Shown here piece after piece: positions 55,966 to 64,000 of a stretch of DNA of 64,000 nt. Source of the DNA: Hyposmocoma kahamanoa (taxonomy: Eukaryota > Arthropoda > Insecta > Lepidoptera > Cosmopterigidae); assembly GCF_003589595.1 (NCBI RefSeq), contig NW_020653945.1, positions 10,076,855 through 10,140,854 of the forward strand, read 5' to 3'. A model generated the notes under the pieces. It was not told the origin of the DNA. It saw only the letters and a program-made list of their open reading frames with translations, and made no database searches. How positions within the stretch are numbered: the first letter of the stretch is position 1; each line of letters starts with the position of its first letter. The position numbers and the translations under genes were made by a program.

Positions 55966-56574
55966 TTCGAATTTCAAACACCTTTTCCACGCTAGCGTGC
56001 AAAAGAACGCTTTTGCTTTTTTATTTCTAATGAGAAAGAAAGCCTTTCCGAGCTAGTGAGGTGAAAAAACGTGAAACTGTAATTAACTTGTCATCGTAAC
56101 TCAAAAATTATAGAATTGAGAAAACAAGATTTGAAAGTTCAAAAAATTACTGAATGGCTCTTATTACGAATAATAAGCTGAGTTTTTATTTATGCATAAC
56201 ATTTCTTATTAAACTACAATTATTGTAGGTGCCGTTCGGTAATTTTTTGAATTTTCAAATCGTGTCTTCTGAATTCCACCATTTTGACTTATGACCACAT
56301 TTGGTTTTACTTGCTTTGTATTTGTTTGCCCGGTGGTAAAGCTACTTTATAGTTGCTTTTGAGTTACACGCAGTATTAGAATATTGTTACGGCCATGTTT
56401 CAAATTTTTTTTCCAATAGGTTGGCGACAGAGAGTACAATTTTTCATAATGAATATTTATTTATTCATAATTTTCATACAGTGTTATACTATATAATAGT
56501 AGCAGATAGATACATAAAAAGTAAGAAAGTTTATAAATAATAGAAAATTATTAATTATTCATAAACTACCTCCG
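55966..56574. other. No recognisable feature
   Basis: AT-rich; nothing supported. Confidence 0.45.
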
Positions 56575-56576
56575 TG

Positions 56577-56770
56577 CCGTACCTTACCACGCCAGACTGC
56601 CACGCAGAGGTCCCAGGTTCGATTCCCGGGCCGGGAGAAATATTTGTAACTCCTCCATTTATTTCTCTCGTGAGTTTGGGTGTCATTTGTGGTTGTCTAT
56701 GTGTGTGTCCATGGCACCAGTGACACAGGGTTTCCCTAGTGCGGGGCAATGTTGAGCGTGTGCGTTGGGT
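56577..56770 (+). repeat. SINE S1, copy 5
   Basis: TACCTCCGTGCCGTACC head, 'gactgccacgcagaggtcccaggttcgattcccgggccgggagaaatatttg' with perfect B-box, then 'tttatttctctcgtgagtttgggtgtca', 'gtgtgtgtccatggcacc', 'gtttccctagtgcggggcaatgttgagcgtgtgcg'. The usual ATT tail is replaced by GT-rich sequence. Confidence 0.88.
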
Positions 56771-56870
56771 TTAGTGTGTGCATTGGCATAATAACTAAGG
56801 TGAAGTCATGGTGACATCAATATATCGACGGCCCCAATAATGATGAACAATAACCACAATAATAATAATT

Positions 56871-57073
56871 TAGTAACAGTAGAGCTCCTCGTAAAAGAGT
56901 TCGCCCAGGGAAGTACTGCCACCTTACTATTTCTGCCGCCAAGCAGTAATGTGAGCATTACTGCATTGCGGTTTGGAAGGTGAATTTACAGGCACATGAG
57001 AATTGTCAATTTATGTCTATTATGACTTTGACTTTGATGTCTCAAGGTGACGGGCACAGTGTCAGTTTAAAGC
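56871..57073 (-). mobile_element. ISBm1/Helitron-like copy H12 (truncated)
   Basis: TAGTAACAGTAGAGCTCC, 'gtaaaagagttcgcccagggaagtactgccacctta', hairpin CAGTAATG-TGAG-CATTACTG, 'tgcggtttggaaggtgaa..ttacaggcacatgag', 'ctcaaggtgacgggcacagt'. A small internal tandem duplication surrounds 'gactttgactttgatgtct'. Confidence 0.85.
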
Positions 57074-57074
57074 T

Positions 57075-57400
57075 AATAACAATAAAAATACTGGGTTGTG
57101 GACTCCACTGAAATATTGTTTTGTCCGCAAATTGGTTAATTCCAGCCAGTCTCGCTTGAAGCGGTTGGATTTCTGTGGCGTATCGCTTCCAGGATAAATG
57201 CAGAAGGCCGTCCTGCTCGATATGGCATGTATTGTTCGCTGGTTCTTGAACCTGAGTCCCTGACTCCGGCCGACTGAATTTCCTGGGGAAAAATTATAAA
57301 TTGATATTTTAGGAGAGGCGGAAATCTAAAACAAAAATAATAATAATAAATCTTTATTATTTCTCATAAAGTCTTGGAATATATTACACTAGCGACTTAA
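57075..57400. other. No recognised feature
   Basis: 57100-57290 is less AT-rich than its flanks and may be repeat-derived, but I cannot place it. Confidence 0.4.
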
Positions 57401-57401
57401 C

Positions 57402-57706
57402 TATCATCATCATCAACCCATTTATACGTCCCACTAATGCGCATGAGTCTCCTTTCAGACGATGCCCAATGCGGGTTGGGGACTTCACATGTTTTTTCGA
57501 GGGTTGTGAACCTTCTTCAACGTGCAGGTTTCATCACGATATTTTCCTTCACCGAAATGCTCATGATAATGTTGAAATTAAATTTTGCACATAAATTCTA
57601 AGAAACTCAGAGGTGCGAACCCGGATTCGAACCCACGACTCTCTGCTTGAGAGGCAGTAGGTCAAACTATTAGGCTATCACAGCTCTTCCATTAGGCTAC
57701 CACGAC
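57402..57706 (-). repeat. tRNA-derived SINE S2, copy 5 (full length)
   Basis: ATCATCATCATCAACCCA tail, 'tacgtcccactaatgcgcatgagtctcctttcagacgatgcccaatgcgggttggggacttcaca', 'ggttgtgaaccttcttcaacgtgcaggtttcatcacgat', 'caccgaaatgctcatgat', then the inverted tRNA head with a B-box (complement of GGATTCGAACCCA). The last 20 bp of the head ('attaggctatcacagctctt') is duplicated. Confidence 0.9.
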
Positions 57707-57709
57707 GAT

Positions 57710-58615
57710 ATTGTTAAATCATAGGCGTGTCAGTTAGTATTATAAAAAAGTACAAATTTAGCCACCCTTAAAATTCTACTGGTACCCTGACCAGACCACT
57801 GGTTGAAAACATACAAACGTAAGTCATCTACGTAGACTTGTAAATGAGAGGCATAACAAAGCATAAATAAAAGCACCTACTTTATTTCATACATCAACAT
57901 TGTCAAATTACGAATGAGCCCCATAATTTAAACGCAGAATATAAATTTACAATTTAGTATGCCGCGCACAATTTATTGCCAACCTTTACACCAACTTGGA
58001 AGTGTTCGTGGCAATGCAATGGCAATACAGTCCGGTGAAACTTCAATATTAAAAAACTTTTTCAGGTCGCTTTTCAATGAGGTTCCGTTCTTTAGAGCTT
58101 CTTTCAAATGGACAAGAACTAATTAGTTTTCGTATATAATTATAACTATTGAATATTCTTAATATCTGAGAATTAATTAAAAGTAATATAGACATTATTA
58201 ACAATGACGGTCGAATGACGACGCTCTCCCTGTTAGACGTACGATTACTTTAAGTACAAATAAAAGAACTACATACTTTCACCATTATTATATCATACCT
58301 AAGCGCTACTTTTTATTATTACTAAATAAATAAGTCAATTTACTCGAATGCCCAACGGATATTGATACAGACATTTCTAAAGAAATATACGAATATTATG
58401 AGGCTGACTTTTCTGACTTTTCCTGAAGAAATCGTATATGGGTAATTCGATAAACTATTATTCAACTGTGTAGCGAACACTGTGGAGAAATGGAAATATC
58501 GTGTAGTTCTTAGAGGAAGTATGTTGAACTTGAAATAATTATCTTGAGTTGTACTAAAACAGCCAATTATAAAAATTATGTTTTAAACATATGTTTTCGT
58601 CGAGTATAGTATATA
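57710..58615. other. No recognisable feature
   Basis: AT-rich; nothing supported. Confidence 0.45.
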
Positions 58616-58619
58616 TTTT

Positions 58620-58937
58620 TAGCAGCAGTAGATCTACTTGTGAAAGAGTTCGTCCAGGGAAGATCTGTCGCCTTACCTATTTCTGCCGCCTTACCTATTT
58701 CTGCCGCCAAGCAGTAATGTTAGCATTAATGCGTTTCTATTTTGAAGGGTAAGGGTGAGGGTGAAATTACAGTCACATGAGACTTGTCAAGTTATGTCTC
58801 AGGGTGACGGGCGCAGTGGCAATACCCATCAGATCTTTGCGATTTAAAGCTCTGAGTGGCATTGCAACTGCTATGAACAGGCATGTAACTTACCATTAGG
58901 CGCACGACTTGTTCGTCCCGTCACTTGATATTATAAC
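58620..58937 (-). mobile_element. ISBm1/Helitron-like copy H13 (longest, with internal duplication)
   Basis: TTAGCAGCAGTAGATCTAC to TTGTTCGTCCCGTCACTTG and 'atattataac'. All landmarks are in order, including 'gggtgacgggcgcagtggca' and 'ttaccattaggcgcacgacttgttcgtcccgtcactt'. The block CCTTACCTATTTCTGCCG is present twice in tandem (about 58671-58707). Confidence 0.9.
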
Positions 58938-59034
58938 AAAAACTCTCTGTTGAACAAATGACATTTCCGCAATTTTTTATAACACGTTGCGCTGACCCTG
59001 TAAAACTCAACTGATAATAAAGTCACATGTCATT

Positions 59035-59335
59035 GTACAACATCAAAAGCTATGTGCCCACCGACACTCACCTTGCTAATCCTTCGAGTTATGTCGGTGA
59101 CTTTCGTTCTTCGGCAGATCTCCTCATTTTCTATTCGATCATGTAGAAAAATGCCGTGCATTGCTCGCTCCATAGCTCGTTGAGTGACTTTGAGCTTTTT
59201 ATGAGGCCCATTGTAAGTGGCCCCTCTCAGAGCCCTAGGACATCCATGGCAACACGCACTGCTCGAAGATTTGTCTTCAAGGACTGCGGTATTGCGGACG
59301 AGAAGAAGTCCCGGAGCTTCCCGAAAGCTGCCCAA
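59035..59335 (-). pseudogene. 'Endonuclease-reverse transcriptase' LINE C-terminal fragment
   Basis: Minus-strand frames: (other frame) PLTMGLIKKLK-like, then KLKVTQRAMERAMHGIFLHD, RIENEEICRRTKVTDITRRI and SKVSVGGHIA, which match the conserved RVTQRAMERAMLGVSLRDRI...RRTKVTDIxxRxxKLKWxWAGHIAR region near the C-terminus of insect RTE-like LINEs. It lies downstream of the catalytic core. It is the same superfamily as the element at 29170-31015. Dead fragment. Confidence 0.9.
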
Positions 59336-59339
59336 CCGA

Positions 59340-59830
59340 GTCGGACAATTTTATTTAACTCTTATGATTTCATAATTTACATGAAACATTCTATCCATAT
59401 ATGGATATATATAAAAATTCTACCTGTGTACACTCAGCAGCAATAAGTCCGGGCTCCAGGCAGTATGTTAAGTCCGCTTATAATTCGTTGGATGCGAATG
59501 GAATTAGGGCACCCCTGCAATTACGCAGAATTTATCGCCCCCAGGGCGGTATTTGTACAATCAATTGCGTGGATTTTTCTTTATAAATGATAAGATTACG
59601 TCTAAGCGTACTTTGCTTGAAACAGAAGAATTATTAACCCTGTTTATTTGTTTCTTAAATGGCTTTTTAATGAAACGTTGAAAACTATTACGCCAAAAAA
59701 TAAGGCAACGGCAATATTTTGCGAATTACTTCTAAAATAAAAAAAAATAAAAAAAATATATTTACTTTAACTTAGGCCTAGTTTACAAATCAGGGTTCAA
59801 AACTCCTTTTAAGTAAATATATACTTGTGC
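59340..59830. other. No recognised feature
   Basis: The 61-codon frame 59401-59586 is unassigned. The rest is AT-rich. Confidence 0.4.
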
Positions 59831-59846
59831 TAGGAGTCCCGCTCTT

Positions 59847-60713
59847 CCCCCCCGAAGGGGTTCCCGCCTTGTCGTGGTGGGGGGGCTCTAGTAGCCGTGG
59901 TCGATTTCATCCCACGGTGAAGCTAAGAGGAACCCACGGGGCCGGCCGATGGTGCTAGGCTGGCCCGAGAAGGAGGGCGTTCCGCGCGGGGCTCGTTTGG
60001 CCAGCGGGAGACCGCGCGGATTCGCGAGGAGGAGGGTCGCGGGGGGAGAGACGTGTCGGTGTGTCGTTGCCGCTCGTCCTGTCCTCCGCGACCCTAGCGG
60101 GGCTGCACCGCTTTCAATGATGCAGTGGCGGCGGGGCCGCGGGGGAAGAGACGTGTCGGTGTGTCGTTGCCGCTCGTCCTATCCTCCGCGACCGAATGTG
60201 GGCGGTTGGCCCGTGGTGGGCGCTCCAAGGGACTCTCTTCGGAGAGTCCGCGCGGAAGCGCGTTAGGTGTTGCGGCGGAGCCTGTCATCAGATCCGCCGC
60301 GGGGGCTGGGGGAGCAGCCACTGAACTTCACAGTTGAGTGGATGCTGTCCTGGCCCCCCATGGCCCCTGGGTAGCGGACTCGGGGGAGTTCGTTGCCCAG
60401 CATAAAGGGGCCCGGGATGGAAGGCTCGTCTGGTGTTCGGCGAACCTCACATTCGGAGTCGGGGGACCGATGTGTCTCCCTTCTCGAGGAGGGGCTGCGC
60501 AGGGCGCGGCCAGCCGCTGGTGGGGGCGCGGACGAGTGCAACAGCGTACCCGTACCCCCACCTACAGCGGAGAGGAGGAACACTCCGGGGGTTTAGTGCG
60601 GTCGGGCTGCTCCCCTTCAGGGTTCAGCCCAGTCCCACATAACCCCGGCTCTGCCCCCGCGGGGCCGGGGTATCTGTAAGCAGATTCCCCCGGATTAACA
60701 AAAAAAAAAAAAA
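59847..60713 (+). mobile_element. GC-rich non-LTR-type retroelement (867 bp) with 15-bp TSD and poly-A
   Basis: The element begins CCCCCCCGAAGGGGTTCCCG and ends in a pure A tract. AGGAGTCCCGCTCTT stands at 59832-59846 and again at 60714-60728, a classical LINE-type target duplication. The body is strongly GC- and CpG-rich, unlike the flanks. It opens with 'ccttgtcgtggtggggggg', a motif I associate with 5' regions of insect LINEs, but RT and endonuclease are absent. It is therefore probably an internally deleted, non-autonomous LINE. A 56-bp internal direct repeat (60038-60093 and 60138-60193, two mismatches) lies exactly 100 bp apart. Several long overlapping frames (e.g. 60338-60679) are by-products of GC content. 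I do not call them genes. Confidence 0.88.
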
Positions 60714-60729
60714 AGGAGTCCCGCTCTTA

Positions 60730-61282
60730 CACAATACAAGTACAGGAATATCTAGTGTAATTGATTTTACTTAACAGTGATTTAAGATTAGATGTTTATA
60801 GTAAATATGTGAGTGTGTGTGTGTGTGTGTGTGTGCACGTACGCGCGCATGCGTGTGGCATATAATACTGAATTATGCACATGAGTATTAGAGTAACATA
60901 GTCCAAAAGTATCATTTTGGAGAACAGTCGATTCCACAGACTATGCAGGTACATTAAAAAATGATTCAGTTTCGTCACAGTGTAATAATTATAGCCATTT
61001 CGTTACAGTTGTAATAATTAATTTGATAAATTTATAATATTTTATCAACTTTATTGTAGACATATGTACTGTTTTCTGGCAAAAGTTGTATTTATTTGTT
61101 GGGAAGGAACTACTATATCGTTTCTTCTTTTATTTGAAACTTTTTGGCCAAGTATTAATGCTCTATGGAGCTTGCCGACCATGTGCAATATATTTAATTT
61201 CCTTACCAAAAGAACGTTGCTAAATCTGTAAAGTTCTGATGTGGGAAATTTTATAATACATATTCTTATTTTTTTTAAGATT
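60730..61282. other. No gene; contains (GT)n microsatellite
   Basis: (GT)n at about 60809-60835 is followed by a CG/CA-rich alternating tract to 60858. 'tttcgt.acagt.gtaataatta' occurs twice in a row at 60968-61020. Confidence 0.6.
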
Positions 61283-61440
61283 CTAAGTAACTGGATGAAT
61301 AAGTCGTACGCCTGGCGCAACACGTCCTGTCCATTACTGTTGCAGTGCCACTCAGAGCTTAAAATCGCAAAGATCTGATGGGCACTGCTTCTGGGCCCAC
61401 CACCCCGTGATATAGGTTGAAAAGTCCCATGTACAGTCAT
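61283..61440 (+). mobile_element. ISBm1/Helitron-like fragment H14 (5' half)
   Basis: 'aataagtcgtacgcctggcgcaacacgtcctgtccattactgttgcagtgccactcagagcttaaaatcgcaaagatctgatgggcactg', 'aaaagtcccatgta'. The hairpin half is missing. The 131-residue minus frame at 61051-61446 merely crosses it. Confidence 0.8.
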
Positions 61441-61441
61441 A

Positions 61442-62127
61442 TACATGAGACACCTGATCCCCTAACATGCCCAAACCGACCTTTTGGTTCTGAGAGCCAT
61501 CTTACGTATTGAACAAATAAAAAATATATAGCAATTTCAACTTTATTATTTAAGCAATGCAGTGGAGTATTGCTTGAAGACGATCAACATATTTTTAAAA
61601 CCAATACTAAATTATGTCATTTAACATCCGAGAAAATGGTCTAGCGGCTTGATGTGTGGACTGCCAGTTACCAGCCGCTAGGCCTCGACGGCCTCACTAC
61701 AGCTGGTAGAAATTTGTTTTCTATTTTTAAGTAAGAACTATACTTTAAAAATCAAATTGGCTTAAAAGCTTTCTAACAATGTCTTTCACTAATGAGACAA
61801 ATAAATTTTACGGCTCACAGTTTAAAGATTAAGTTTGTTCAACAATTTTCTCCACATTTTTTTGCTCAGAACCAAAAGGTACCAGTAGCCTTACTCCTCA
61901 AAACTAGAATGCAATATTGTTTCCATATTGCAGATGTACAAAATGGAAACATTATTATTCAGAACACAAAGGCAAAGGAATTTAAAGCATTTCATCAGGC
62001 AACGTACCTTAATGAGTGAAAATGTGAAAATTATTTTACTGCTATATTTATTAAGTATTTTACATAATTCCTATTTAAAAAAAAAATTCGTCGCAAGAGT
62101 GGCATTTCATGTCATTTCAAGGACGTG
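61442..62127. other. No recognisable feature
   Basis: A tRNA-like string ('atggtctagcggcttgatg', about 61636) might be a SINE head, but no body follows. Confidence 0.4.
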
Positions 62128-62128
62128 T

Positions 62129-62362
62129 CTTGATGGTCCGTCTTGATGGTCAATCTTGATGGTCAGTCTTGATGTTCAATCTTGAAGGTCAATCTCGATG
62201 GTCAATATTGATGGTCCGTCTTTTTGATCCGTCTTGATGGTCAGTCTTGATGGCCAGTCTTGATGGTCAGTCTTAATAGTCCGTCTTGATGGTCCGTCTT
62301 GATGGTGCGTATTGGTGGTCCGTCTTGATGGAGCATCGTGATAGACCATCGTGATGGCCAAT
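62129..62362. repeat. 13-bp minisatellite, 18 units
   Basis: Consensus CTTGATGGTCMRT repeated 18 times in perfect 13-bp register over 234 bp, with point variants but no length variants. Three units (39 bp) keep the reading frame, which explains the 73-residue repetitive minus frame at 62176-62397. I do not regard that as a gene. Confidence 0.95.
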
Positions 62363-62401
62363 TTAATATAATTATCTGTAGACTCACCAACGCCCAATTA
62401 T

Positions 62402-62668
62402 AGGGAATCACCACACTTATTAACGCAGAATCGCATTAAGCGAGTCAGAAAAAGCTTTATGTACATCAACGTAAGAGTGAAAAAGACATACTGCGTTTCG
62501 CATCGGTTAATACGATCGCGGTTCGACACAGGTCGGTAACGAATCTGGCTTTCTGCCAATTGCCGATCGCGTCTGTACGCATGCCGACGACAGCTGATCC
62601 TGGTTAGAAACAACTGCCGCGACGCGCGCGAATCGGCTTAATGCGACAAGTGTTCTTAAACACGTTTT
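62402..62668. mobile_element. Harbinger-like MITE (limits approximate)
   Basis: Left: CACCACACTTATTAACGCAG then 'aatcgcattaagcga'. Reverse complement of right: 'gaacacttgtcgcattaagccgattcgcgcg'. The shared core (ACACTT...TCGCATTAAGC.GA) is inverted. The left end matches 36558-36620 and the right end matches 13884-13905. The interior is CpG-rich ('gcgatcgcgtctgtacgcatgccgacgacagc'). Confidence 0.6.
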
Positions 62669-62669
62669 A

Positions 62670-63475
62670 AGTTCGTACGTTTGGTGACTCCCTTACACAG
62701 CGTCTTTTGCTCAATAATCAGAAATTGTTAACATTTCCCAAACACGTATGCAATGACTGATATCTATTTATAGTAAAACTAAGTTCACAACCCCTGCTAT
62801 CGCTATTACCACTTAAGTTCTAAACTAGATTGCGAAAGTGCATCCCGGAGATGACACAGTCGCAGTGGCACAATACAAAGTTTAATGGAATCCTCTTTCC
62901 AATATTCAATTTCGTAGGCGAGTGTTGACTAAGTGGCTTTTACGGTAGCTCTATATTTAATCCAATTCGCTGTCACATATAGGATATTGGTAATAAATTA
63001 TAAGAATTCATTTAGTCATAGTTTGATACAAAGGTCGAACAACACGAAGAAAAATTATTTCAATCTGAATGGATTCGAACCAGGGCCTGTTGTAATGCCA
63101 ACTATGTGTACTAGGTTTTCAAATATGTAAACTTAACTATCGAATTTCCATTAAATTTTAATTTAAACCTTAGAAAGATAAGATCTAAACAAAAATCTTA
63201 CCGCAAACACGGTAGTTAAGTTTGAATGATTACAAATTTTCACTCAGGCCTCTGAACTACAGACCGAGTATATATCAGCTGTGGCTGTGTTGGTTTGGTA
63301 GAAAAAAACAAATATAGGCGACTTAGATCCGAAAAAATAGATTCATTTCCACTTTGTTACATTAGAAAGTGAGAAATGTGATTTACAGAATCTCCACTAG
63401 TACAAAGCCTGCAAACCAACAAAGGAAAATACTTATATACTTATTAACATCTAGATAGTCGAAAAAAAAGTCTGC
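62670..63475. other. No gene; probable sixth SINE S3 copy at 62985-63120 (minus)
   Basis: Minus strand: 'ggttcgaatccattcagattgaaataatttttcttcgtgttgttcgacctttgtatcaaa' resembles the S3 B-box and body. The remainder shows nothing recognisable. Confidence 0.45.
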
Positions 63476-63477
63476 CT

Positions 63478-64000
63478 GTATGTCGTGACGACAGATTGTC
63501 GTGCAGTTTTCAGTGTCGTGGCTTGTATATTTAAATGAAGTTGTTCACATATAGCACGACACGATTAACTGTGGTTCACGATTTGTGGTCAACGACAAAC
63601 TGTCATCACAGTGGGAACAGCTAGAACGACTGTCGTCGGGCGATAAAAAAGTCACGATAAAAACGTGACGACAGATTGTCGCCGCTCCTATAGTCGTCAT
63701 GTTTTATTTTATACGTCACGTTATATATTCTTTTCTTTGTTTGCTTCCTCTTCAGCATTTTGAAAACGTAACACATTATTAAAATTTCGTCTTCATCCAT
63801 TTCTAGCACACACACTACCGGCTTCCAAAAGAACATACAAGCGACTGCAGTGCATCAAATGGTTCTGTCGTGCAAACGCCAAAGAGGCTGTCGTGAAACA
63901 ATAAATTGTCGTCACGATCTAGTGGGAACAGCTAGTCACGACAGTCGTTCAATGATAAAAAATCGTCCACGAGAGATAGTCGTGATATGGGAACAGACAC
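63478..64000 (-). mobile_element. Harbinger-like element with transposase start, cut by the window edge
   Basis: Both ends visible here are packed with variants of GTCGTGACGACAGATTGTCG and 'tagtgggaacagcta', which recur in direct and inverted orientation (about 63480-63680 and 63880-63999). These are subterminal repeats. The coding remnant 63621-63836 lies between. Confidence 0.65.
63621..63836 (-). pseudogene. Harbinger-like transposase N-terminus
   Basis: Within this 71-codon minus frame, an internal Met opens MDEDEILIMCYVFKMLKRKQ followed by TKKR. Insect Harbinger transposases commonly begin with an acidic DDE(L/I)L stretch, a hydrophobic helix and a Lys/Arg run before a (R/K)xWVHP motif. 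Here the basic run is present but the WVHP motif is replaced by RIYNV, so the copy is diverged or spliced differently. No catalytic domain is visible in the window. The subterminal repeats on both sides fit a transposon. Confidence 0.55.

Noticed and set aside
60338..60679. 113-codon frame and several overlapping frames in the GC-rich island
   Set aside because: All six frames are unusually open there because GC-rich DNA lacks stop codons. The segment is delimited by a target duplication and poly-A, so the frames are by-products of a retroelement.
62176..62397. 73-codon repetitive minus-strand frame
   Set aside because: Produced by the 13-bp minisatellite, since three units are in frame.
1..64000. 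CRISPR array, operon, phage or other prokaryotic system
   Set aside because: No regularly spaced conserved repeats with unique spacers and no bacterial gene organisation. All repeated units are eukaryotic mobile elements or simple tandem repeats.

Overview
The window looks like intergenic or heterochromatic DNA from a lepidopteran insect. It is AT-rich and has no prokaryotic gene organisation. Its repeats are of kinds familiar from moths and butterflies: many short copies resembling the ISBm1/Helitron-like family, jockey-type and RTE-type LINE fragments with insect-like reverse transcriptase motifs, several tRNA-derived SINE families, and mariner, hAT-like and PIF/Harbinger elements. I could not recognise a single intact host gene. 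Every long protein-like match is a decayed transposable-element fragment, and most other open frames are chance frames in AT-rich DNA or antisense frames across repeats.

Layout. 0-6 kb: a MITE with a perfect 8-bp target duplication (502-787), a TIR element carrying the first half of a THAP zinc finger (2271-2655), copies of an unclassified dispersed repeat, and a PIF-like MITE flanked by TTA (5111-5685). 6-9 kb: nothing recognisable. 9-19 kb: jockey LINE remnants (9345-10095, 15016-17576, 17925-18815). Two copies of a THAP-encoding repeat lie here. One (11142-12705) is itself split by a second copy of the first MITE, and the other is inserted inside a LINE reverse transcriptase. A Harbinger-like fragment lies near 14.4 kb. 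19-25 kb: a 1.52-kb TIR element with a perfect 8-bp target duplication, a Helitron-like copy with a SINE nested in it, a long near-perfect palindrome, and another RT fragment. 26-31 kb: a deleted mariner transposase, two tandem MITEs, two SINEs, and an RTE-type LINE whose tail was hit by a SINE. 31-46 kb: SINEs, Helitron-like copies, a foldback MITE, and a Harbinger-like element near 38-39 kb. 46-50 kb: a TIR element, a jockey LINE with endonuclease and RT remnants, and a local duplication. 50-64 kb: more nested SINE and Helitron-like copies, a second THAP-half MITE, a 24-bp 'transposon' made only of its two ends, a GC-rich retroelement with a 15-bp target duplication, a 13-bp minisatellite, and a Harbinger-like transposase start at the right edge.

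There is no operon or pathway here. The elements relate by insertion order (SINE into Helitron-like, Helitron-like into SINE, SINE into LINE tail, MITE into THAP repeat, THAP repeat into LINE), which gives a relative chronology. The most unusual content is the THAP material: two unrelated repeat families, each in two copies, preserve the C4/C9 start of a THAP zinc finger. In one copy the whole C2CH finger can be read across a predicted GC-AG intron.
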